From Desulforamulus aquiferis (lineage in GTDB: Bacteria; Bacillota; Desulfotomaculia; Desulfotomaculales; Desulfotomaculaceae): DNA of 36,979 nt. Location: the NCBI GenBank assembly GCA_004143605.1, contig AWVY01000064.1:5229-42207 (forward strand), read 5' to 3'. Of the stretch, positions 28,076 through 36,979 are shown one piece after another; position 1 is the stretch's first letter; each line of letters starts with the position of its first letter. The position numbers and the translations under genes are program-made. Under the pieces are notes generated by a model. The model was given only the letters and a program-made list of their open reading frames with translations, made no database searches and had not been told where the DNA came from.

Positions 28076-30593
28076 TTATTTTATATAGGGAAGCAATATT
28101 ATCTCATCTATTTTTTCTAGATTGTTTGAGTTTTTGACTCTAGCCTTTTCACGCCAGATTTTATAATTAGATTCGTCTCCTAATTTATAATAAGCTGCCG
28201 CATTCAAATTTGTTGACTCCTCTACTAGATTTATATCTTTAATGACAGTCTTATTTAACTCAATTGTTTCTTCGTAATTGCCAACTAGATAATATGCTTT
28301 AGCTACATGAAGAAGCGCCTGCAGACTTATGTCAAAGTGTCTTTCTGCTCCTCCTTTAACTTGTTTAGTTTCTAAAATCCCCTTAATTTCCTGAATTTTG
28401 TTGTAGTATTTTATAACATCTTCAAGTTCTGTTCGTACAGACGTCTGTAATCCATTTTTAATCTTTTCTTCCGCTATTTGATAACCCATAATAATTCTTT
28501 GATTATAGATATCTGAATTATATGGTGCAATCGACATTGCACTTTCTAATTCTCTCTTTGCTCTATCCATATCCCCCTTTTTGTAGTTAAGTTCAGATAG
28601 TTTGACCTTTACCAAGGTTGAATATGGTAACCTGGAAGCAAGGTTCTCTAATATAGTTTCTGCTTCCTCTTGTTGAGCCTTCCTTATGTTTTGGTCCTTT
28701 TGGATGCTAGCAATTGAATATAGGTACTCAGCATAATATACAGACATATCCGTATTTAGCGGATCATTGTTATGAGCTTTTTGCAAATAATTTAACGCAG
28801 ACATATAATTGCCTTGCATTATCAAGTTTTCTGCTTTTCTTGCATTGCTTATAGCGGCCACAGGTAATGCATTAAGAACGAATACTAAAACACAACCTAA
28901 TTTTAATAAAAAAGGCTTCTCTTTCCCAAAAAGATATCTTTATTTAGCAAAGATATTAGTTTATTGTTCTTTCCTCTTTCTATCAAAGAATTAGCGTTAT
29001 TATTGCTTTGATTCTCATAAGATAACCAGTTTTTACTAAATATGCAAGCAAACAACACCCATACTATCATGGCATAAGATGACAGTGACATGTTAAAATC
29101 GATAAAGCTGTGGCTCATCAACATTAGGCATCCTACTATTGCTGCAATTATGATATATTGGTTTCTATTATTTTTATACCTCATGTATAAGCAAGTAGAG
29201 ATTAATAAAAAGGAAATTAATATCAATGCTAAAGCAATCAATCCTAATGTCCCTGCCTCTATTGCCAATTGTAAGTAATAAGTATGTGCCTGCCTTGACC
29301 AATAGGAATAACTTTGATATGTTTCAAAAAGTGCCTGCCAAGCTCCTCCACCAGCACCTAAAATTGGGAAATTCTTATATATCTTTATGGAATCATTATA
29401 GAATACTATACGAGATGCAGCGCTACTATTATCTTGAATATTATTAAAAGCCTCTAGTCGATTAATTATGTTTTCCAAAGAACCGATATCTTGGGACACT
29501 TTATCTGAAATAATATTTATTCCAATAAATATTATTAAGATACCAACTACTATGGTCGCAATTTGTAGTACCCGATATTTTTTTAAATCCTTTTTGAAGT
29601 GTAAAATAATCATAGTGTAAATAAATGCTGCTATTGCTGCTATTGCTGCAGCGACCAGCATAGTTGCCCAACCACCATTCGGTATAATGGTATTTTGTTG
29701 CAGTATATTTGCTTGGTATGAAGCCACCATAATTTCATTAGCCTTCATAAGTACATATACAGAAGGAGTTGCAGCAATAGCTGAAAATGTTAAAAAGATT
29801 ATCTTATCTCTTAATGGTACTAAAATAAATGTAATAATATAGATTAGTAAAAATACAAGCAAAGCCCCACGGGAATGGGCTAATAAAAATACAGATATTA
29901 AAATTGTAGTTATTCCTAAGTACAAAGCGGCGTATACACTACATAATGTATTTTTTCTCTATTATTTTCATCGTAATAAGCCTTACTGCCAATACTAGAG
30001 CGACCAATATTGTAGCGCCTAAGAAAGATGCTAGAGTATTATGGTATTGGAATACTGATGATATCATTGGGGTACTTTCCCAACTAACAGCATCTTTGTA
30101 TTCCCAGCTACCCATAGCAACTCCATATCCGAATAGGGATACCCATAGTCCTAAAATAATTATTGAGTTTAAAACAATTTATTTGATGTTTGTTGCTTTT
30201 GATAGTTATAATTAAAATATAGTATATCAATACATAATTAATATTTCTAAATATCTCATCCCGGGCCATACCAGGATCCACTGAGCCGATAAAGGATAGC
30301 ATAAACGCTATTGGTAAGCCAAACATAATAATATCTATTGTTCGGTTTGGTAAATTTATATTTTTACTAAAAAATTGTTTAACTAACAAAACTATAAATA
30401 ACCCTGCAGTGATAAGGTGAAATATATAGTAGTTCTCTCTGAAGAATAGTCCTCTAAAATAAGGAGCTATCATAATCATCATTAGACATGCTGCAAAGAT
30501 TACATTTTCTACTGTTAATATTTGGTTCTCATATAAATTGTCTTTTTCTTGTACATGCTGATTCTTTGCTTTCTTTTTATTTGGTTGTACCAA
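28076..30593 (-). CDS. O-antigen ligase/polymerase with C-terminal TPR region, four frameshift sites
   Basis: About 840 residues repaired: a membrane part with 10-12 helices (to about residue 560), then soluble TPR repeats (ALNYLQKAHNNDPLNTDMSVYYAEYL; LHVAKAYYLVGNYEETIELNK). The ligase hallmark is FPILGAGGGAWQALFETYQSY followed by QAHTYYLQLAIEAGTLGL. Sites: two losses between about 30175 and 30200 (adding A and T gives TIKKQQTSNKLFLNSIII), a six-T run 29951-29956 short by two (gives EKKNTLCSVYAALYLG), and TTT 28922-28924 (one A gives GKEKPFLLKLGCVLVF). TTG start at 30593 with AGGGGCG upstream. First gene of the large polysaccharide unit. Role: polymerise repeat units or ligate glycan to a surface acceptor. 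Confidence 0.82.
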
Positions 30594-30797
30594 CTAACAC
30601 TACGCCCCTTTTTTATATTATTCAATATTATGTAAATCTATAGTGTAAATTGTATTAATTATTTCTGTTTTCTACAACTGTCAGCAAGATTCCTTTTTAT
30701 TTCTAACTTATCTTCAAAACAATATGCAGCATTTCTACCATCTTTTGCTAAAATGTATATTTTTGTCATTATCTGTTATTTTTGTTTGATGAATACC

Positions 30798-30835
30798 AAA
30801 AGCCGACCTATGATTTAATATCATAAATCGGCTTT
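30798..30835 (-). terminator. Terminator after the TolC-family gene
   Basis: Minus-strand RNA AAAGCCGAUUUAUGAU, a 5-nt loop AUUAA, AUCAUAGGUCGGCUUUU: a 16-bp stem including two U·G wobbles that pair only in this orientation, ending in U4. It lies 48 nt past the stop at 30883. The rest of the gap 30594-30882 is AT-rich with no recognised gene; a promoter for the next operon is expected there but none is clear. Confidence 0.75.
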
Positions 30836-30882
30836 ACGCATGATTCATATTATAACCTATAGTAATATAGGAAAATCACCTG

Positions 30883-31928
30883 TTAATTTTTTAATGTTAA
30901 CAATGTCACAGTATGCCTGGAAGCAATGTCTAATTGTGTATTTTTAAGTTTCTTTACATTTGATTCAACTGTTAACATATTGTCTTTAGTCACTAGACCT
31001 AGGTCTGAATGTAGCTTTAATACTCTTAGATTTTCTTCCAACTGCTCAATCTGTTTCTCTATTTGTTGATAATTAGCTTCTAATGTCTTTACTCCATTGC
31101 AAAGAGTAACAGTTGAAACACTTATCTCTTCTTTTGTACTTTCTACAGTGTTATTCGCTTTGGCCTGATTATTGTTACCAATGTCTGAATAAAATTCAAA
31201 GTACTTAGTTACGCAGCTGTTCTTGCAGCCTCAGTAGCACTCCAAATTTCAAAGGAATTATTAATGGCCTTTGTCACTTGCATATCTACATCGAATTCTT
31301 CTGGGTAAAATCCTATCTCTTCCTCTAATTTAGGTCGAGCACTAATATTTTGCCCTGTAATTTTATTTAATTCACCATAGGCAGTGTCTAGTTTTCCTTC
31401 AGCATCTTTTATGTTAGCTCTGGCACTCACTACTTGGGCATCTGCTGCTAATAAGTCTGCCATCGTAGCCATCCCTACATCGTATTTTGCCTTAACCTGA
31501 TCCCTTTTAATAATATTCAGTGTCAAATTTGCTTTCATTTCATCTAAGAGTTGATTGTTTTTTATAACCTGATGATATGCCTCTGTAACATTAATAGAAA
31601 GCTGCATTTTATCAGCATTCAATTTTTTTTGTGCTTGTCTAAGCTGGTGCTGAACCCCATAGTAGGATTTAAATACATTTGTATCATCCTGATTATAATT
31701 ATAGTCTATTGGTGTATACTTTACTAATTCCTGAAGGCTATCACGCTGTATTTCTGTGCTATCTATATCTAATTGTGCATTCAAAATAGATTTATTGTGA
31801 GACAATGCTTTTTTAATTGCATTATCTAGGGTTAAGGTCTGGTCCGTTGCTTCATTTGCAAAAGCAGGAACTGCAATAATTAATAGGGCCAGCAACAGGA
31901 GCAATGTTTTTGTAATTTTCTTTAACAT
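30883..31928 (-). CDS. TolC-family (outer membrane efflux protein-like) secreted protein, one frameshift
   Basis: About 348 residues: signal peptide (KKITKTLLLLLALLIIAVPAFA, cut near AFA-NE), then the long antiparallel helices of TolC proteins. The family pattern is clear: LDNAIKKALSHNKSILNAQLD, AYHQVIKNNQLLDEM, KYDVGMATMADLLAADAQVV and AYGELNKITGQ. The second half is AKANNTVESTKEEISVST...LEANYQQIEKQIEQLEENL. The break is near 31209-31213: one added G turns the early stop into TAVTKYFEFYSD, adding about 109 residues that end at 30883. ATG with GGAGG 7 nt upstream. Shorter than Gram-negative TolC (about 430-470). Its job in a cell presumably lacking an outer membrane is unclear; it may be a wall-spanning conduit or structural helical protein. 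Confidence 0.82.
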
Positions 31929-31957
31929 GCTTTTTCCTCCATTAGTTAGAGAGGGAA

Positions 31958-31986
31958 GAAAGCCCGAACCAGAGGTTCGGGCTTTC
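31958..31986 (-). terminator. Strong hairpin terminator after the repeat surface protein gene
   Basis: Perfect 13-bp stem GAAAGCCCGAACC / GGTTCGGGCTTTC with a 3-nt loop, 35 nt past the stop of the surface-protein gene and 30 nt upstream of the TolC-like ATG. The run after the stem on the minus strand is TTCCCTC, so termination may be partial and the hairpin may also protect the abundant upstream mRNA. Confidence 0.75.
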
Positions 31987-32020
31987 TGTGATTACTGGTT
32001 ACCCTTTGTAATCAGACTTA

Positions 32021-34168
32021 TTATTGGGAGATAACTACTTGACCGTTAGCAAAGCCAACAATTGCGCCGAATGCTTCAGCTACAAAGCGGGCAGGAAGCA
32101 TGGTGCGGCCATCAGTAATTTCAGGAGCTACGTCCATTTCGATGGTGCTGTCATTGCTAACCAGAGACTTGCTACCAATGGTCAGTTGGATGGTGGCGTC
32201 ACCCTTAACCAGGGTTACAACGCCGTTCTCAAAAGCGATGTCGCTTTCATTTACGCCCAGAGCCAGAGCCAGGTAACGAACAGGTACGTAGGTACGGCCA
32301 TCCTTGATGTAAGGAGCAGCATCCATAACCTTGGTCACGCCACCAGCGGTGTAGATGGTGGAACCGATGTTGAATACAACGGTGCCAGCTTCAGGAGCAG
32401 GAGTTACTACTTTAGCTACAACAACCTTAGAAGCGGTAGACTGGTCAAACTCACCAGCATCTAATGTATCTGTCTTACCAACCTTAACTTTATTATCTTC
32501 ATTCATTACATAAGGCTCTTCACCTTTGAACCAACCAAGTTGATCCTTATGGTTGCGTACTACAGCAGTACCTTTCAGCTTAGCAACTACATCACCTTCA
32601 GGAACTACACGGTTGATGTCCACTTTAATGTTGGAGATCTTGATTGCAGTTACTTTGGAGCTGGTGTTCTTGATAGGAATGGTCAGAACGTTGTCAGAGG
32701 TGCTGATGCCGTCTGTATCAATTTCGCCATTACCTTCAATTACTTCAACGGTAGGCTTGCTGGTCCAGTTAACGCTGTCAGGTAATTCTACTTTCAGGGA
32801 CTTTTTGCTATCGAAAGCTTCGGACTTGTTCTCTTTGATTACAATATCAGCAAGAGGCTGAGCTTGAACACCAATCTTAACTTGAGCTACGGAAGCAACA
32901 GTCATAGCTGCAGGAGTTACAGCCTTAGCAACTACGATAGTACCTGTAGCACCGGATCTGCCGGACAGAGTTAATTCTATGTCACCACTCATGTCAGCTT
33001 TGATGGACAGTTCAAACTTCATTTTGATTTTACCAACAGCTTTATCGCTGGCTGTTTTAACTGTAAATTCTACTTCATTATCGGTTCCATCGTAAGTAAG
33101 ATCACTTACAGCGATTCCACCGCCAGATGCGCTAAAGCTGCTAACATTGGTTACTTTAACCCAGCTGGGGAACTCAAGGTTAACTTTACGACCTTGAACC
33201 AAGGTGCCAGGTACTAATTCTTCAATGGTTAATTCTTCGGTTTTCGCATCAAAGGTACCAGCTACAAGTTCTTTAACTTCTTTAATTTCCACTTTAAGAC
33301 CAAAATCAGCATACTCAGCAACTACTAAATCAGCATCGTCAACTTCGTCACCAGACACGTTGATTTCAACTTCTCCGTATTTAGCAGACTTGTCTGCAGT
33401 AAGGTAAGGGGTGATGTAGATGGTTCCACGCTGGGTTCTGTTACCAGAAGTAAGACCAGTTACATTAATCTCTAATGTGCGACCGTCAGCGCCTAATGTG
33501 TAGTCTGCACCATTAAAGCCACCACCAAAGCTTACAGTTGTTTTGTCATCACCAGTTGTAACCCATTTGAAGTTAGAAGGTGCTTTTAATTTGATTGTTC
33601 CAACATTCTTCAGGGTGTTTAGTCCAGTTTCGTCAATCTGGATGGTGCCAGTCTTGCCGCTTTCACCAATTGTCTCAACACTTAAGGCAGTGGCTGTGCT
33701 GGCACCGCCTGAAACGCGAGCAATCAGTATTGAAGTTGTGCTAATAACAGATTCTCTTCCATCAATGTCTACTCTGATATCACCAGTAGCTCCATCGATT
33801 TCGATACCGGGTTTAATTTCGATTTTTCCTACACCCTTGTCTTGTGTAGTTAACTCGATAATTTGATCGTTAACAAGTGAGTAGTTTGTATATACATCAC
33901 CACTAACGGTTGTATCATCTTTAACCCACTTAACACCAGATGGCAGAGTCAGTCTGAATGCTTCACCAGTTGTAATTTTATCAGGATAGTCTTTGTCTTC
34001 ACCAATGATAATGGTACTGCCTAGTGCACCTTTAAAGTCTTCATCTACAGAGACAACTTTGTCAACGCGGTTTACTGTAGCTGCGAAGGCGCCGCCTGCG
34101 GGAAGCAGTAGGCCAATCAGCATAGCCAGAGTAACCAGAATGGAGATAGCCTTTCTAGCTTTTCTCAA
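32021..34168 (-). CDS. Secreted four-repeat surface (S-layer-like) protein with C-terminal CuAO-N domain
   Basis: Intact, 715 residues. Signal peptide: RKARKAISILVTLAMLIGLL..., cleavage near AFAA-TV (about 30). The body has four divergent repeats of about 105-130 residues. Each opens with a hydrophobic strand plus LPS-v-W (FRLTLPSGVKW 71, IKLKAPSNFKW 192, VNLEFPSWVKV 329, LKVELPDSVNW 458) and closes with G-D/E-I/V...G (GDIRVDIDG 129, GEVEINVSG 265, GDIELTLSG 395, GDVVAKLKG 525). Residues about 598-713 are a copper-amine-oxidase N-terminal-like domain (YIKDGRTYVPVRYLALALGV; EITDGRTMLPARFVAEAFGA). Such CuAO-N modules are common in surface proteins of Peptococcaceae and are thought to bind the envelope. 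TTG start, with AGGAGGG 8 nt upstream. Rich in Thr/Ser. Base composition looks more GC-rich than the glycan genes. Probably abundant. Confidence 0.85.
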   Translation of the reverse strand: MRKARKAISILVTLAMLIGLLLPAGGAFAATVNRVDKVVSVDEDFKGALGSTIIIGEDKDYPDKITTGEAFRLTLPSGVKWVKDDTTVSGDVYTNYSLVNDQIIELTTQDKGVGKIEIKPGIEIDGATGDIRVDIDGRESVISTTSILIARVSGGASTATALSVETIGESGKTGTIQIDETGLNTLKNVGTIKLKAPSNFKWVTTGDDKTTVSFGGGFNGADYTLGADGRTLEINVTGLTSGNRTQRGTIYITPYLTADKSAKYGEVEINVSGDEVDDADLVVAEYADFGLKVEIKEVKELVAGTFDAKTEELTIEELVPGTLVQGRKVNLEFPSWVKVTNVSSFSASGGGIAVSDLTYDGTDNEVEFTVKTASDKAVGKIKMKFELSIKADMSGDIELTLSGRSGATGTIVVAKAVTPAAMTVASVAQVKIGVQAQPLADIVIKENKSEAFDSKKSLKVELPDSVNWTSKPTVEVIEGNGEIDTDGISTSDNVLTIPIKNTSSKVTAIKISNIKVDINRVVPEGDVVAKLKGTAVVRNHKDQLGWFKGEEPYVMNEDNKVKVGKTDTLDAGEFDQSTASKVVVAKVVTPAPEAGTVVFNIGSTIYTAGGVTKVMDAAPYIKDGRTYVPVRYLALALGVNESDIAFENGVVTLVKGDATIQLTIGSKSLVSNDSTIEMDVAPEITDGRTMLPARFVAEAFGAIVGFANGQVVISQ

Positions 34169-34693
34169 GATTAATTCCCTCCTAGTTGTATTTCCAAGGA
34201 TATTGTTTTTCCGGACTCCAAAAAAATGTTACCGGTTGGCTTACTACCCCTTGGAGAAGTTCACCAAGTAATTGATTGGTTAGTTTGGACGAACCATTCC
34301 CTTTAGGTTCGCCATCCCCCCTTTCAATAAATTTTAAAAGGTGCCTGGATTTTTGCCTTTTAAGAGGTGGCCCTAATGACATTCCTAACCATTATTTTGG
34401 CACCAATCGCTAGAATTGCATAGTTCTACACTAATTGGCAAAAACCCTTTCAATCTGGAGCATTTTTTCTTACCAGGTAAGTTTTGCTTTCTGGCAACTT
34501 ATTTAGTTAGACGCAACAGTTTCTTTAAAGGTTCCCTTAATTTGAAACTATTTTGCCTAATCTTAAAAACCGAGTCTATTTGTTACATAAGAGGAAGCGC
34601 CTAACCCTCCTTACAGAAAGATAGACGCCTCTATATTACTGTTTGTTCCCACTTTAATATAATTTATCAAAAATAATCTATTTTGTTATTAAG
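34169..34693 (-). promoter_or_regulatory. 525-bp non-coding leader/promoter region of the surface-protein gene
   Basis: No gene on either strand. Near the gene, the minus strand carries a hairpin CGAACC / GGTTCG flanked by GGA / TCC (around 34275-34310) and the AGGAGGG ribosome site. I could not find a clear -35/-10 pair; the AT-rich segment around 34640-34680 is the likeliest promoter area. Length suggests a long 5' leader, common for S-layer-type mRNAs. Confidence 0.4.
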
Positions 34694-36053
34694 TCATTCT
34701 GGTCTACAGAATTGGCAGGGAATGTATTCGTTTTCTTTAGCGTGGTTAGCATCCTTAAACCAAATCCGGTCATGAAAATCTATTCGTTTAGCCAATGAGC
34801 AGTACGGCCAGTGAAATGTGTCCTCCTCCTTGTGAGCAACATATACACCTTGATCTGTTGGGGGCTCAGCTCGTCTTTTTATTACCGGTATTTCGTTTTT
34901 ACTTATTTGGACACCATAGTCTTTACCATTTGTGCTTACAACAATGTCTCCATTAAGATCTGTGCGGAATATTTGGGATCCAATTTCGCTAATCCTTGAC
35001 AAAGTGTCACCATGGGGAAATCCATTTATGTTATCTTTTGATACTGAAATTATTACTGTTTCTGGTGTAACTTTGTTTAATAACTGCTGACTAGTGGATG
35101 TCTGCCCCCCTTGAAAAGCAGCTTTAAGAATCTCTACGGGACCAGTAACCTTCAATTCTCTGTCATAGGGGTAACTGACATCCGCCATAAATAAAAATTT
35201 AACTTCTCCAACCGTAAGAAGCGAAACAACCGATTTACCATCTAGGTCCCGGTTCCAGTTTTCGTTGCGACTACTTAACACCTCTAAAGTGGCGCCATTA
35301 AGATCGAACTTTTGTTTGTCAGCAACCGCGTAGTTGTATTTGCCCTTAGTCAGCATACCGCTATATTTCATGTATGTTGCTGTGCCTTCAGCTGCACCAC
35401 TATCGATAATCTGTTTAACATTATAATTTTCTAAAATTGAAGGAATGCCACCCATATGTCCTTCATGGGGATGTGTAGAAATTAACAGGTCAATATCATC
35501 TACACGGTTCTCTCTTAAAACCTGTAAAACATTTTTACCAGTTATCGTACTACCTGCATCTATTAGTACATCTTGGTTATTTGGTAGTTGAATATAGATA
35601 GCATCGCCATCACCTACATCTATAAAGTGAACTTTAACATAGTCCTTTGTAATTAGATCAATTTTATCCTCTTCATACTTAACATCCAACCTAAAGCCTC
35701 TCCCACAAACCTAAGTGGCACCATTGTAGTACCATCAACAACTTTAGCAGGTGCGTCTAAAACAATCGGTTTGTCATTAATATAGGCTGATCAGAGTCCA
35801 ATGTGAGTCTTAGAAAAGTACCATGTCGGGATGCCCGGACTGTACGGGTGTCATTATCATATTTGACTTCCGCACCAAGGGCCTCCGAAACTGCGCGTAG
35901 TGGGACTAATATCCGATTGTTTTCCAGTACTGGTTCCTTAGTTAGAGCGATTTTTTCCCCGTCAAGGGTCACTTCTGTGGCTGCCGCTGCAGGCATTGCC
36001 CACACCATCATTAGCAGGACCAGAATTGCAAGAAGAAACCGTTTCCTTTTCAT
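34694..36053 (-). CDS. Secreted CuAO-N + ComEC-type metallo-beta-lactamase-fold protein, two frameshifts
   Basis: About 453 residues repaired. Signal peptide KRKRFLLAILVLLMMVWAMP...AAA; CuAO-N domain (NNRILVPLRAVSEALGAEVKYD; then DGTTMVPLRFVGEALGLDVKY); then a ComEC-like beta-lactamase-fold domain (VHFIDVGDGDAIYIQLPNNQ, LLISTHPHEGHMGGI, MADVSYPYDREL, GFPHGDTLSRI). The C-terminal tail CSLAKRIDF...NEYIPCQFCRPE resembles the Cys-containing tail of related ComEC-like proteins. Losses: near 35775-35780 and at 35688-35689; one base each restores DKPIVLDAPAKVVDG and GEALGLDVKYEEDK. ATG at 36053 with GGGGTGG upstream. Metal ligands deviate: HPHEGH instead of HxHxDH, and KAAFQGG where relatives have GHHGS, so hydrolase activity is doubtful. 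Confidence 0.85.
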
Positions 36054-36151
36054 AAATCCACCCCCACTTGAATATGTATAGCGATCCTATTCGATTTATA
36101 ACTAGTTTTTTAGACTCTATTGGGTCTTAATAGGTAATAGATCATTTAAGC

Positions 36152-36979
<828 letters not shown>

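Noticed and set aside
34169-34693. Cyclic-di-GMP (GEMM) or similar riboswitch in the leader of the surface-protein gene
   Set aside because: G-rich and hairpin segments are present, but the GEMM-I conserved blocks (GCACAGGGCAAACC-like and GACGCAAAG-like) are absent.
218-36081. Many open frames of 60-160 codons on the plus strand (for example 218-511, 4306-4641, 13323-13817, 32024-32464)
   Set aside because: All but a few lie opposite minus-strand genes with clear family motifs, lack ribosome sites and give low-complexity or antisense-like protein. None has a recognisable domain.

Overview
This window reads as a surface-polysaccharide (capsule/EPS or S-layer-glycan) locus of an endospore-forming, low-GC Firmicute. 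The best match is a Desulfotomaculum/Peptococcaceae-type organism, inferred from gene content only: copper-amine-oxidase-N (CuAO-N) surface proteins, an MreB/Mbl gene, CgeB-like and TuaH-like glycosyltransferases, strong AGGAGG-type ribosome sites and many TTG/GTG starts. Every supportable gene lies on the minus strand, so transcription runs from high to low coordinates. I see no tRNA, rRNA, CRISPR array or insertion sequence.

Layout in transcription order. (1) 36979-30883, cell envelope: the 3' part of an mreB/mbl gene; a secreted CuAO-N plus ComEC-type metallo-beta-lactamase-fold protein; a 525-bp leader; a 715-residue secreted four-repeat protein ending in a CuAO-N domain; a TolC-family protein. 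Hairpin terminators follow the last two. (2) 30593-14654, polymerase/flippase-type polysaccharide unit: O-antigen ligase/polymerase with TPR tail, priming sugar-phosphate transferase, manC, ugd, a second ligase/polymerase, two GT4 enzymes, a MurJ/MVIN-type flippase, two more glycosyltransferases, manB. (3) 14162-5844, ABC-exporter-type unit: wecC, permease (Wzm type), a tandem two-domain ATPase (Wzt type), a CgeB+GT2 fusion, and a methyltransferase-coiled-coil-GT4 fusion, closed by a terminator. (4) 5257 to the left edge: a structured leader, a second priming transferase, an Alg14/Alg13-like split glycosyltransferase pair, a WbpA-like dehydrogenase and a GT4 enzyme.

Together these make GDP-mannose (ManB, ManC), UDP-glucuronate (Ugd), probably UDP-ManNAcA (WecC) and a further UDP-N-acetylhexosaminuronate. 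They load sugar phosphate on undecaprenyl phosphate (two priming enzymes), extend the chain (about nine glycosyltransferases), and export by two different routes (flippase plus polymerase, and ABC exporter). The methyltransferase/coiled-coil fusion next to the exporter suggests a chain-terminating cap, as in WbdD or WsaE systems. The nearby secreted repeat protein is a possible glycan acceptor.

A caution runs through everything. Fifteen genes are interrupted by about 28 frameshifts, and every one can be repaired by adding bases, mostly one base in a short homopolymer; none needs a base removed. Even mreB carries three. This points to sequencing or assembly deletions rather than gene decay, so I annotate whole genes across the breaks and name each break site.
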